NCBI GenBank assembly: GCA_963709765.1
Contig: CAVPXL010000005.1
Coordinates: 471,574-535,573, forward strand
DNA: 64,000 nt
Origin: Roseitranquillus sp963709765
GTDB lineage: Bacteria; Pseudomonadota; Alphaproteobacteria; Rhodobacterales; Rhodobacteraceae
Reading direction: 5' to 3'
This document shows positions 56,323 through 64,000 of this stretch, in pieces. The notes below the pieces were generated by a model. It did not search any database, was not told the DNA's origin, and worked only from the letters and a program-made list of their open reading frames with translations. Position 1 is the stretch's first letter. Every line of letters starts with the position of its first letter. A program made the position numbers and the translations under genes.

Positions 56323-57147
56323 TCAGAGGAAGTTCGGCAGCCGCTCCGCCAGCTTTCTTGCGACGGCTTCGTGCATGGCCGGCCCGGGAAGCCCCTCGGC
56401 AGCAAGCTGTTGCATGGGGGGGAAGACCATGCCCTCTGCCCCGGATTCCGCAAAGGGCCTGTCCGAGACGACTTCCACTATTTCGAGCACGTCCTCGCGC
56501 AGCACATCGAGCATGTCGCGATCGATGAAGAGCGAATCGGAGCCGCGCACCCGGTCGCACGGATCTTCGGGCCGCCGGTCGGACATCCACAGGAGCACGC
56601 AGCGCCCGCCGATGACACGCACGAGCCGGTGCATGCGGGCAAGCCAGGCTTCGCGCAGTTCCTCGCGCACCAGATCGAAGGCCTCGGGCGATGTCCGCTC
56701 GAGCGTGTCGAGCAGATGACGGGTGAAGCTGATCTCGGCGAAGTCCACGGTCGGATAGATCGCCCGCAACTTGGCCGACGCCTTCACGAAGCGGTCGTTG
56801 CGGCGCGGATGCACGGTATAGAACCGGTTCGACATGTTCTGCGCGCCGGTCAGCTGAATCACCGTGAGCGCCGAGGTGGAGCAGATCTGCTGCACGACCT
56901 CGTCCCCGGCAAAGACGTCGATCCCCGAATTCACGCAGCCGAGGTTGATGCACGTCCGGTCCAGCGCGCGTTCCACCTGCTCGGTAAAGGGATCTTCGAC
57001 GAACTTGCCGTAGGTTTCGGTCCCCCCGATCACCGCGATGCTGCGATGATCCGGCTGCTTTGCCGGCCCCCGAAACAGGACCTTGGACGCGCCATACCGG
57101 CACGGCTGATAATCGAGGCTACCCTCGATCAATGGATCATAAGCCAT
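56323..57147 (-). CDS. DUF6473-like protein
   Basis: 274 residues beginning MAYDPLIEGSLDYQPCRYG, with SIAVIGGTETYGKFVEDPF, INLGCVNSGIDVF, a possible SGNH-like arrangement in outline (GGTETYG, NLGCVNSGID) and FTRHLLDTL. This pattern matches the Rhodobacterales DUF6473 family; biochemical role unknown. M5 of the ORF taken as start. Confidence 0.75.
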   Translation of the reverse strand: MAYDPLIEGSLDYQPCRYGASKVLFRGPAKQPDHRSIAVIGGTETYGKFVEDPFTEQVERALDRTCINLGCVNSGIDVFAGDEVVQQICSTSALTVIQLTGAQNMSNRFYTVHPRRNDRFVKASAKLRAIYPTVDFAEISFTRHLLDTLERTSPEAFDLVREELREAWLARMHRLVRVIGGRCVLLWMSDRRPEDPCDRVRGSDSLFIDRDMLDVLREDVLEIVEVVSDRPFAESGAEGMVFPPMQQLAAEGLPGPAMHEAVARKLAERLPNFL

Positions 57148-57186
57148 CACACCACACAAAATTCAACTCACCCGGGATAAGCTATG

Positions 57187-57206
57187 ACGCAGCTGCGTTA
57201 CGCAGA
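57187..57206. promoter_or_regulatory. palindromic operator candidate, hbd / DUF6473 divergent promoter
   Basis: A perfect 12-base palindrome ACGCAGCTGCGT (57187-57198) followed two bases later by another ACGCAG half-site, in the 138-base gap between divergent genes. Possible regulator-binding site for acyl-CoA metabolism. No regulator gene adjoins. Confidence 0.4.
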
Positions 57207-57285
57207 TGCTAAGGTGCAAATTCGAACGATTGCGGGGCCCGGACACGCTTCCTATAAGTCGCCGGAGAGGCCGAAGGGGAGCAGG

Positions 57286-58161
57286 ATGGAAATCAAGACG
57301 GTGGGCATCGTCGGCGCAGGCCAGATGGGCAACGGGATCGCCCATGTCTTTTCTCTGGCCGGCTACGACGTTCTGATGACCGACATCAGTCAGGACGCGC
57401 TGGACGCGGCCCGCGCCACCATCCAGCGCAATCTGGATCGGCAGGCCGCGCGCGGGAAGATCACCGAGGATGAGCGCGACACGGCGATGAGCCGGATCAG
57501 TTCCACCCTCACGCTGGCCGACCTGGGGCAGACCGACCTGATCATCGAGGCCGCGACCGAGCGCGAAATGGTCAAGCAGGCGATCTTCGAGGATCTGGTG
57601 CCGCACCTGTTGCCGCACACCATCCTGACGTCGAACACCTCATCGATCTCGATCACGCGTCTCGCCAGCCGCACCGACCGACCCGAAAAGTTCATGGGCT
57701 TCCATTTCATGAACCCCGTCCCGGTGATGCAGCTGGTGGAGCTGATCCGCGGCATCGCCACCGACGAGCCGACCTACCGGACCATGCTCGGCGTCGTGGA
57801 GCGGCTGGGCAAGACCGCGGCAAGCGCCGAGGATTTCCCGGCCTTCATCGTCAACCGGATCCTGATGCCGATGATCAACGAGGCGGTCTACACGCTTTAC
57901 GAGGGTGTGGGGAACGTCGCGTCGATCGACAGCGCGATGAAGCTCGGGACGAACCACCCGATGGGGCCGCTGGAGCTGGCCGACTTCATCGGGCTCGACA
58001 CCTGTCTCGCGATCATGAATGTACTGCACGACGGCCTGGCGGACACCAAGTACCGGCCGTGCCCGCTGCTGACGAAGTATGTCGAGGCCGGATGGCTCGG
58101 CCGCAAGACCCAGCGCGGCTTCTACGATTATCGCGGCGACGAGCCGGTTCCCACGCGCTAG
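57286..58161 (+). CDS. hbd: 3-hydroxybutyryl-CoA dehydrogenase
   Basis: NAD(P)-dependent 3-hydroxyacyl-CoA dehydrogenase, 291 residues. Rossmann GIVGAGQMGNGIAH at the N-terminus, the catalytic His in MGFHFMNPVPVMQLVE, with downstream catalytic Glu in VELIRG, and GTNHPMGPLELADFIGLD. Length and lack of a hydratase domain indicate the stand-alone short-chain type. Close to etfBA, fitting beta-oxidation or the ethylmalonyl-CoA/PHB pathway. Shares CTAG stops with the convergent acyltransferase. Confidence 0.95.
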   Translation: MEIKTVGIVGAGQMGNGIAHVFSLAGYDVLMTDISQDALDAARATIQRNLDRQAARGKITEDERDTAMSRISSTLTLADLGQTDLIIEAATEREMVKQAIFEDLVPHLLPHTILTSNTSSISITRLASRTDRPEKFMGFHFMNPVPVMQLVELIRGIATDEPTYRTMLGVVERLGKTAASAEDFPAFIVNRILMPMINEAVYTLYEGVGNVASIDSAMKLGTNHPMGPLELADFIGLDTCLAIMNVLHDGLADTKYRPCPLLTKYVEAGWLGRKTQRGFYDYRGDEPVPTR

Positions 58162-59039
58162 GCGACGCCCCCGAGCGCGAGCGTTCGCTCGCGCAGATTG
58201 GCGACCAGACCACGCGGATCGCCAGACCAGGTGCCGAACTCGACGGGCATGACCGGCGCGCCGATGATCGGTGACTGCGGCCGGTTCAATGCATGAACAA
58301 CCTCATGCAACAACAGACCCTGGCGAAGCGTCGGGGACAGATTCGCGGCGATCTGGTAGAGCCGTGAATTGGCGCCGGGGAAATAGACGGGCACCACGAC
58401 AGCACCCGACCGCTGGATCAGGTTCGCGGTGAAAGGGGTCCAGACAGCTTCGCGTACCGGCCCGAAGGCGCTTGCCGAAGAAGCCACCGCGCCTGCGGGG
58501 AACAGGACCACCACGCCACCGCGCGACAGATGCGCCATCGCGCGGCGGCGCATGTCGAGGCTCTGGCGCCGGGCATCGACCTCGTGCGGGAACGGAACCG
58601 GAATGAGGAATTCCTCGATCTCCGGAACGCCGGTCAGGAGCGAGCGCACCAGCATCTTGTAGTCGCTCCGCACGCGGCCGACCAGTTCAGCCAGGATCAT
58701 CCCGTCCACCAGCCCGTGCGGATGATTGGCGACGATCACGACCGGCCCCGAGGCAGGGATATTCCGGACCTGCGCCTCTGGCGTCGCAAGCCGGATACCC
58801 ATCTGGGCGAGTGCCTTCGACCAGAAGGGCTGCCCCGCCGCCACGCCCCCGCGTTCGAAAGCCCGGATCAGTCGCAGCAGTGTCAGCTTGCCCGTGGCCC
58901 ACTCCATCGTCCGGATCGTGTTGGCCTTGAGCGGGTTCGCGAAGGTGTTGGCATAGGAAAGCCGACGCGCATCATAGGGGACGTAGCCGACAGGCTTGCT
59001 GGGCCCTGCGCCAACCGGCTCGAAGCTGCCGTCGGTCAC
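58158..59039 (-). CDS. lysophospholipid acyltransferase-family protein
   Basis: 293 residues. PlsC-type catalytic motif VANHPHGLVDGMIL (H-x4-D; here HPHGLVD) at about 105-115 and FPAGAVA as the motif III equivalent of FPEGT, with the hydrophobic sections typical of inner-membrane acyltransferases. The Glu of FPEG is replaced by Ala, seen in ornithine-lipid or OlsA-like and other divergent members. Adjacent to the HPr operon in Rhodobacterales genomes; acceptor unknown. Confidence 0.8.
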   Translation of the reverse strand: MTDGSFEPVGAGPSKPVGYVPYDARRLSYANTFANPLKANTIRTMEWATGKLTLLRLIRAFERGGVAAGQPFWSKALAQMGIRLATPEAQVRNIPASGPVVIVANHPHGLVDGMILAELVGRVRSDYKMLVRSLLTGVPEIEEFLIPVPFPHEVDARRQSLDMRRRAMAHLSRGGVVVLFPAGAVASSASAFGPVREAVWTPFTANLIQRSGAVVVPVYFPGANSRLYQIAANLSPTLRQGLLLHEVVHALNRPQSPIIGAPVMPVEFGTWSGDPRGLVANLRERTLALGGVA

Positions 59040-59071
59040 CTCGGGCTTTCCATCGTCTCGCCCATGATGCC

Positions 59072-59353
59072 CTAGAAATCCTCGCCGAACCGTGTCGCCA
59101 CCAGCGCCTCGATGGCCTCGGCCAGCTCCACCGCCTGCGGCCCGCGGGTCCGCACCTCGATGAAGGTCCCCTTGGAGGCCGCCAGCATCAGGAGGCCCAT
59201 GATGCTTTCTCCCGAAGCTTCCAGCCCCTCACGGCGCACATCTGCCTCCGCGTCGAACCGCTCGACCGTCTCCACAAGCCTGGCCGAGGCGCGCGCGTGC
59301 AGGCCCTTCTCGTTGACGATCTTCAGATGGCGAAACGTCGGATCGTCGGTCAT
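59072..59353 (-). CDS. ptsH: HPr phosphocarrier protein
   Basis: 93 residues. Phospho-His H19 in NEKGLHARAS, regulatory Ser S50 in SGESIMGLLML (equivalent of Ser46), the target of HprK. No sugar permease EIIBC is nearby, so this is a regulatory PTS branch. Overlaps the EIIA gene by 4 bases (ATGA). Confidence 0.95.
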   Translation of the reverse strand: MTDDPTFRHLKIVNEKGLHARASARLVETVERFDAEADVRREGLEASGESIMGLLMLAASKGTFIEVRTRGPQAVELAEAIEALVATRFGEDF

Positions 59354-59748
59354 CTTACCTCTGGTGCGCCGTCAAAACTGTCGATGTACTTGCGCCCGGC
59401 AGCCAGCGCCGACGCGACGGCCTGCGCAACGGTCAGGTGGCGTGACTTGGCGAGCTTGATGAGCATGGGAAGATTGGCGCCGTAGACGATCCGCCGGTCC
59501 ACCGGCGCGCAGGCGCGCAATGAGAGATTGGACGGAGATCCGCCGAACATGTCGGTCACCACGACGACGCCATCCCCGGCATCGACGGCATCGGCCGCGA
59601 CACAGATCTCCTCCTCCTTGCTCGGGCGGTCGTGGTCGGCCTCGATGGCGATGGCGCGAATGCCAGCCTGCCGGCCGACGACGTGCTCGACGGCAGCGAG
59701 ATATTCCCTGGCCAGACCGCCATGTGCTACGATCACGATGCCGATCAC
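59350..59748 (-). CDS. mannose-family PTS EIIA protein
   Basis: 132 residues of the EIIA-Man fold; phospho-His in IVIVAHGGLA (H9), TDMFGGSPSN and GANLPMLIKL are hallmarks. Without an EIIB/C partner it likely has a signalling role, receiving phosphate from HPr. Six bases after rapZ. Confidence 0.93.
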   Translation of the reverse strand: MIGIVIVAHGGLAREYLAAVEHVVGRQAGIRAIAIEADHDRPSKEEEICVAADAVDAGDGVVVVTDMFGGSPSNLSLRACAPVDRRIVYGANLPMLIKLAKSRHLTVAQAVASALAAGRKYIDSFDGAPEVR

Positions 59749-59754
59749 GCCTGC

Positions 59755-60642
59755 CTACCCCGTCTGCCGAACGGTCGCGTGGGCGGCGCGGCGTTCGAGT
59801 TCCCTGTGTCTAACAGATACCCGCCAGCCATCCCCCGCAAGAGTCTTTGCCAAGGCTTCCGCGACGGCGACCGACCGGTGTTGCCCTCCGGTACATCCGA
59901 GGCCGAGGGTGAAATGCGCCTTGCCCTCGCTGCGATAGGCCGGGAGCAGGAGGTCGAGCAAGCCGGAAAGCCGGGCTGCGAACGGCGCGTAGAGCGGGTC
60001 GGCCGACACGTAATCCGCAACCTCGGCGTCACGTCCGTCGCGCTGTCGCAGGGCCTGATCCCAATAGGGATTTCGCAGGAACCGCAGGTCCAGCATCATG
60101 TCGACGCCGTGCGGCAGGCCGCGCTTGTAGGAGAACGATTGCAGCACGACGGCGAGCCCCGCCGCCTCCTCGACACCGAAACGTCGATCGAGTTCGGCGC
60201 GCAGATCGTGCGGGCTGAGGTCGGACGTATCGATCAGCGTGTTCGCCGCGTCGCGAAGGGGAACAAGAAGATCCACCTCGCGCTCGATTCCCTGTTCCGG
60301 TGCTTCGGCCGGGGCGAGCGGATGGCGACGCCGGGTTTCGGAATAGCGCCGAAGCAGGATATCGGGTCGGCAATCCAGATAGAGCAGCTCGGGACGGTGC
60401 GTCGAGAGCCGATCGACAAGGTCGAGCACGCCGGCGGTCGAGAAATCGCGCGTGCGCGCGTCGATCCCCACCGCGAGCGGCTTCTCCAGCGGTCCGGCCT
60501 CCAGCAACCGCGGCAGAAGCGACAGCGGAAGATTGTCGATCGCCTCGAAGCCGAGATCCTCCAGAACATTGATCGCGGTCGAACGGCCGGCGCCCGCGGG
60601 GCCGGTGACCAGGACGAAGCGAAAGGGAATGGCGGAATTCAT
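59755..60642 (-). CDS. rapZ: RNase adapter RapZ
   Basis: 295 residues. P-loop GPAGAGRST (14-22; Arg in place of the usual Lys, common in this family's alphaproteobacterial members), DNLPLSLLPRLL, Walker-B-like LLYLDCRPDILLRRYSETRR (by segment) and C-terminal GLGCTGGQHRSV. In enterobacteria RapZ directs RNase E to GlmZ; here the role is tied to the PTS by operon position. Starts within the hprK stop (ATGA). Confidence 0.95.
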   Translation of the reverse strand: MNSAIPFRFVLVTGPAGAGRSTAINVLEDLGFEAIDNLPLSLLPRLLEAGPLEKPLAVGIDARTRDFSTAGVLDLVDRLSTHRPELLYLDCRPDILLRRYSETRRRHPLAPAEAPEQGIEREVDLLVPLRDAANTLIDTSDLSPHDLRAELDRRFGVEEAAGLAVVLQSFSYKRGLPHGVDMMLDLRFLRNPYWDQALRQRDGRDAEVADYVSADPLYAPFAARLSGLLDLLLPAYRSEGKAHFTLGLGCTGGQHRSVAVAEALAKTLAGDGWRVSVRHRELERRAAHATVRQTG

Positions 60643-61088
60643 GGTCGGATGCCCTTGAGATATTGGAGCACTGCCGCGGGGAAATGCGGGCTCTCCACCT
60701 TGTGAAGGAGCGGCACCGTCCAGCCCATGAGGCGGCGCGCGCGGGTAGGCGGCAGACGGTCGCTCTCCACGGCTCCCATGTCGACGATCAAAGAGATTCG
60801 GGCCGGAGCACCCGTGTCAGCCGGAAGGATTCCCACACCCCGCGCCTCGATCAATCCCGCGATCGGCGCGACCGGCGCGGCGACAGGCGGCCCGTCCCGG
60901 TCCGCCGAGAGCGCGGTCCGGTCATCGGCGATCAGGTCCGCGCCGAACGCCATCAACTGAAGCGCGAGACTCGACTTGCCTGACCCCGACGGGCCGCCGA
61001 TCAGCAGGCCATGTCCCTTCCAGGCAACGCAGCTCGCATGGACGATGACCGGCCCCTCGGGCGGCGCGTCAGATGGGAAGTCCGACAA
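60639..61088 (-). CDS. hprK: HPr kinase/phosphorylase, short alphaproteobacterial form
   Basis: 149 residues from a TTG start that overlaps chvG by 20 bases; no ATG or GTG is available in frame before the conserved VIVHASCVAWKG. P-loop GGPSGSGKSS, DDRTAL, IEARGVGIL and the C-terminal HKVESPHFPAAVL are present. Lacks the N-terminal domain of Firmicutes HprK. Phosphorylates HPr on Ser50, linking energy state to the ChvG/ChvI system encoded in the same operon. The exact start is uncertain. Confidence 0.88.
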   Translation of the reverse strand: MSDFPSDAPPEGPVIVHASCVAWKGHGLLIGGPSGSGKSSLALQLMAFGADLIADDRTALSADRDGPPVAAPVAPIAGLIEARGVGILPADTGAPARISLIVDMGAVESDRLPPTRARRLMGWTVPLLHKVESPHFPAAVLQYLKGIRP

Positions 61089-62712
61089 CGAATCGTGCGC
61101 CGGCCAGGTCCGAGGTCGGATCGGCCATTGTCGGACGGATGTTTTCGGCCCAGATGACACCGCCATGCGCTTCGACGATCTGCCGCGAGATGGCAAGTCC
61201 GAGGCCGGAATTGTTCCCGAACTGTGTCTCGGGGCGCTCGCTGTAGAACCGCTCGAAGATCCGCTCCAGGGCGGCCTCGGGAATGCCCGGCCCGGTATCC
61301 TCGACAACCACCAGCACCCGCTTGCCACGGCGACGCACCCAGACCCGGACCGCATCGCCCTCCTCGCAGATCGACAGCGCGTTCGACAGCAGGTTGACGA
61401 AAACCTGTGCCAGACGCGGTGCGAGCCCGCGCAGGACCACCGGACTGGACGGGAGATCGGCGATCAGTTCTATGCCGCGGCTCTCGGCTTCGTCACCGAC
61501 ATGATCGCAGATGTCGGACACCATCGCGATCAGGTCGAACGGTTTTTCCTCCTCGCGGACCAGTTCGCTGTCGAGGCGCGAGGCGTTGGAGATATCGCTC
61601 ACCAGCCGGTCGAGCCGCCGCACATCGTGCTCGATCACATCGAGCAGGGTCGCGCGCTGATCCTCGCGCGTGGCAAGGCGCATGGTGCCCACGGCCGAGC
61701 GCAGCGAGGCGAGCGGGTTCTTGATCTCGTGCGACACATCGGCGGCGAATTGCTCGTTGGCGTCAATCCGGTCGTAAAGGGCATGCACCATGCCGTGAAT
61801 GGCGCTCGACAGGCGTCCGATCTCGTCACGTCGGGCCGAGAAATCAGGAATTCTGACGCGGCGCGAACTGACATTGCGCGCGTCGCGCTCGCGCCCGATC
61901 TCGGCCGCCGAAGCGAGCGCGGAAAGCGGGTTTGCGATCATCGAAGCGAGCGCCAGACTCAGCCCGATCGAAACGACGATGGCCACCACGCAGAGTTGCA
62001 GGATGCGCTCGCGCTCGGCCCAGGCGAGCCGGTCGATCTCGCCTGCGCCGGAACTGACGGCAACCATACCCATCTTCGATGTTCCGTTCCCGATGGCCGC
62101 GGCGACCGACAGGATCGTTCGACCGCTGGCATCCTGCCCGGTCACGACGCGGGACAGGTCCTGCCCAAATTCCGGCTCAAGGGCGCGCACCTGTTCGACG
62201 GGATCGGTGTGGCCCGCAGAGCGATCCAGTTGGCCCGCCTCCGTCATGCGGTCAAGAATGTGCCGGAGGAGAGACCGATCGGCGTGCGTCCGGGTCGCAG
62301 CTACCGGAACGGACCGCGCGTCATTCAACGTGCTCGCCACCAGCCGTGCCGCGGCATCAAAGACGAAGACTTCCACGGTGTCCGGCAGGTGCAGCCGCTC
62401 CAGCACGTCCTGCGCCGCGCGCGGATCGGAGAGAGCCTCGGAGGTCACATCGAACACGCCCGCGATCAGTCGCGCTTCGCTGGCCAGGCCCGTCCCGCGC
62501 TGCACGACCAGCGAATGGCGATGCGGGTTGAGCCAGAGCACACCCGCGATCAGCACCACCAGACCGGCCAGGTTGAAGGCGACGATCTTGCGCGCCAGCG
62601 GCGACCGGTCGGGCGAGATCAGCCGGCCGAGACCGTACGGCGCCAGAAGCCGCGCCAGTCCCACGCCGGAGGCGGGCCGCTCAGGCCTCGTTGAATCGGT
62701 AGCCGATGCCAT
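61069..62712 (-). CDS. chvG: sensor histidine kinase ChvG
   Basis: 547 residues: transmembrane helix 1 (about 43-62), periplasmic sensor, transmembrane helix 2 (about 270-285), HAMP-like linker, HisKA with VSHEIKNPLASLRSAV, HATPase_c with NLLSNAL, EDTGPGIPEA and NSGLGLAISRQIVEAHGG. Overlaps the chvI stop by 32 bases, so a slightly downstream start is possible. Senses acid/envelope stress in related bacteria and controls virulence or symbiosis genes. Confidence 0.93.
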   Translation of the reverse strand: MASATDSTRPERPASGVGLARLLAPYGLGRLISPDRSPLARKIVAFNLAGLVVLIAGVLWLNPHRHSLVVQRGTGLASEARLIAGVFDVTSEALSDPRAAQDVLERLHLPDTVEVFVFDAAARLVASTLNDARSVPVAATRTHADRSLLRHILDRMTEAGQLDRSAGHTDPVEQVRALEPEFGQDLSRVVTGQDASGRTILSVAAAIGNGTSKMGMVAVSSGAGEIDRLAWAERERILQLCVVAIVVSIGLSLALASMIANPLSALASAAEIGRERDARNVSSRRVRIPDFSARRDEIGRLSSAIHGMVHALYDRIDANEQFAADVSHEIKNPLASLRSAVGTMRLATREDQRATLLDVIEHDVRRLDRLVSDISNASRLDSELVREEEKPFDLIAMVSDICDHVGDEAESRGIELIADLPSSPVVLRGLAPRLAQVFVNLLSNALSICEEGDAVRVWVRRRGKRVLVVVEDTGPGIPEAALERIFERFYSERPETQFGNNSGLGLAISRQIVEAHGGVIWAENIRPTMADPTSDLAGARFVVGLPI

Positions 62713-63379
62713 ACAGCGTCTCGATTGCCGAAAATTCAGGATCGACGCCGCGCATCTTCTTGCGCACCCGCTTTATGTGGCTGTCTATGGTGCGGTCATC
62801 CACGTAGATCTGGTCGTCGTAGGCCACGTCCATCAGCTGATCGCGGCTCTTCACGAAGCCCGGGCGCTGGGCCAGCGCCTGCAGCAGAAGGAACTCCGTA
62901 ATCGTCAGCGCGATCTCCCTCCCCTTCCAGGTCACGGCATGGCGCGCCGGATCCATGACCAGATCGCCGCGGTCGATCCGCTGCGGCGCCTCGGCCGCCG
63001 GCCCACCTTCGGCGACGGCTTCGTGCCGACGGAGGATCGCCCGGATCCGCTCCACCAGGAGCCGCTGGGAAAAGGGCTTCTTGACGTAATCGTCGGCACC
63101 CATCCGCAGGCCCAGGACCTCGTCGATCTCGTCGTCCTTGGAGGTCAGCAGGATGACCGGCATCGACGTCTTCTGCCGCAACCTCTGCAGCACATCCATC
63201 CCGTCGCAGCGCGGCATCTTGATGTCGAGCACGGCGAGGTCGGGGAGTTTCCTGCCGAACGCGTCGAGCGCCGACTGACCGTCATTGTAGGTCTCGACCT
63301 CGAAGCCCTCGGCCTCGAGCGTCATGGCAACCGAGACCAGAATGTTCCTGTCATCGTCGACCAGCGCTATGCGAGCCAT
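62681..63379 (-). CDS. chvI: response regulator ChvI
   Basis: 232 residues, OmpR family: receiver (MARIALVDDDRNILVSV, phospho-Asp in LAVLDIKMPRCDGMD, VKKPFSQRLL) and winged-helix DNA-binding domain (LTITEFLLLQALAQRPGFVKSRDQLM, by segment; RTIDSHIKRVRKKMR; YGIGYRF). GGAGG precedes the ATG at 63379; the longer ORF is not supported. Divergent from pckA, which it may regulate. Confidence 0.95.
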   Translation of the reverse strand: MARIALVDDDRNILVSVAMTLEAEGFEVETYNDGQSALDAFGRKLPDLAVLDIKMPRCDGMDVLQRLRQKTSMPVILLTSKDDEIDEVLGLRMGADDYVKKPFSQRLLVERIRAILRRHEAVAEGGPAAEAPQRIDRGDLVMDPARHAVTWKGREIALTITEFLLLQALAQRPGFVKSRDQLMDVAYDDQIYVDDRTIDSHIKRVRKKMRGVDPEFSAIETLYGIGYRFNEA

Positions 63380-63659
63380 GCAACCTCCGTTTCGTCGCGC
63401 ACAGCCGAATCGCATCGGTGGCGTTGTTGTCACAGAAGCATGCAAATCCCAATCTTTGACTAATGGCCTTGGACTTCGGGGGCGATCCTCCGGGCCGTGA
63501 GCGGGAAATCGTACCCTGGTTGCGCTAACGTCAGGTTGGCAGTCTGTTCCTGGTATAGAAGCGGGTGCTAGACAAACATCGCCGTTCGAGCCGACACGCC
63601 GCGCGCGCTCGACACCTTGTGAACCAATGGCCGCCTGTTCGGCCGGGAGAGTGTTGACG

Positions 63660-64000
63660 ATGACCGCCACAGGACGCGTAAATCCCCAGTTTCGTCTGGA
63701 AGATCAGGGCCTCGAGGATCTGGGCCGGGTTCACTACAACCTGTTGGAGCCCGCGCTGGTCGAAGCTGCCCTGGCGCGCGACGAGGGGCGTCTGGGCCTC
63801 GGCGGTTGCCTCATGGTGACCACGGGCAAGCACACCGGCCGCTCTCCGAAAGACAAGTTCGTCGTCCGGACACCCTCGGTCGATGACTCGATCTGGTGGG
63901 AAAACAACCCGCCGATGAGCCCGGAACACTTCGACCGCTTGCACGACGACATGCGCGCGCACATGAGGGGCCGCGACTACTTCGTGCAGGATCTCTATGC
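63660..64000 (+). CDS. pckA: phosphoenolpyruvate carboxykinase (ATP), N-terminus only
   Basis: Opens with MTATGRVNPQFRLEDQGLED; about 113 residues visible before the window ends. RVHYNLLEPALVEAAL, TGKHTGRSPKDKFVV and the SIWWENNPPMSPEHF segment identify the ATP-type enzyme, which converts oxaloacetate to PEP in gluconeogenesis. Divergent from chvI across 280 bases in which I see no gene. Catalytic P-loop lies beyond the edge. Confidence 0.95.
   Translation, partial: MTATGRVNPQFRLEDQGLEDLGRVHYNLLEPALVEAALARDEGRLGLGGCLMVTTGKHTGRSPKDKFVVRTPSVDDSIWWENNPPMSPEHFDRLHDDMRAHMRGRDYFVQDLY

Overview
The window is high-GC, densely coded chromosomal DNA of an alphaproteobacterium, most probably a member of the Rhodobacteraceae (Roseobacter-type). 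This rests on inference from gene content and order, not on a search. The right end has the Rhodobacterales arrangement pckA / chvI-chvG-hprK-rapZ-EIIA(man)-HPr. etfBA and a 3-hydroxyacyl-CoA dehydrogenase lie near a PduO-type adenosyltransferase, and several Rhodobacterales-typical small proteins occur (DUF6473-like, DUF4864-like, NDUFS4-like).

Layout. 1-6.6 kb: a minus-strand nucleoside salvage operon (cdd, deoA, deoB, add) that is split by a copper module (two c-type cytochromes and a multicopper oxidase). 6.7-19.5 kb: housekeeping and central metabolism: an MscS channel, a cupin protein, malic enzyme (maeB), acyl-CoA synthetase, an Hpt/LuxO-like phosphorelay pair, NAD kinase, glyA and an alpha/beta hydrolase. 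19.5-22.5 kb: very small genes (two entericidin-like lipoproteins, other lipoproteins, a universal stress protein, a DksA/TraR-like zinc-finger protein). 22.6-23.65 kb: an AT-richer insert carrying a small presumptive antitoxin and a Fic-domain protein. 23.7-31.9 kb: lepA, an unrecognised Ala-rich protein, a small membrane protein, a complete IS5/IS427-type insertion sequence, a large hybrid histidine kinase and a leucine-dehydrogenase-type enzyme. 32-41.5 kb: hrpB and glutathione-dependent formaldehyde dehydrogenase (each broken by one apparent extra base), meaB, rpmB, a PCuAC copper chaperone, an ABC-2 exporter, tRNA-Arg(TCT), sodC and an NDUFS4-like protein. 41.8-45.6 kb: uvrB, an AT-richer patch with an antitoxin-like ORF and an HNH nuclease-like gene, then a non-coding tandem repeat. 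45.8-54.5 kb: small stress or secreted proteins, a tripartite ABC exporter and an adenosyltransferase. 54.6-64 kb: etfBA, hydroxyacyl-CoA dehydrogenase, an acyltransferase, the regulatory PTS with the ChvG/ChvI two-component system, and the start of pckA.

How the genes fit together. Nucleoside catabolism, malic enzyme, acyl-CoA synthetase, MeaB (methylmalonyl-CoA mutase chaperone), cobalamin adenosyltransferase, ETF, hydroxyacyl-CoA dehydrogenase and PEP carboxykinase suggest heterotrophic growth on nucleosides and short-chain acids with a propionate/methylmalonyl-CoA route. The PTS-ChvGI block probably ties that carbon flux to signalling. Copper handling recurs (multicopper oxidase, PCuAC, Cu/Zn SOD).

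Most unusual signals: (i) a pair of homologous ~64-bp non-coding elements 24 kb apart, each with TTGCAGGAA-nTTGCAA half-sites; (ii) a 218-bp tandem repeat holding a palindrome with covarying arms; (iii) an IS inserted at TA inside a CTAG where its terminal G restores the stop codons of both convergent neighbours; (iv) two other convergent gene pairs sharing CTAG as overlapping stops; (v) a LuxO-like regulator with a degenerate GAFTGA loop; (vi) the Fic/antitoxin pair; (vii) two single-base frameshifts in conserved enzymes.
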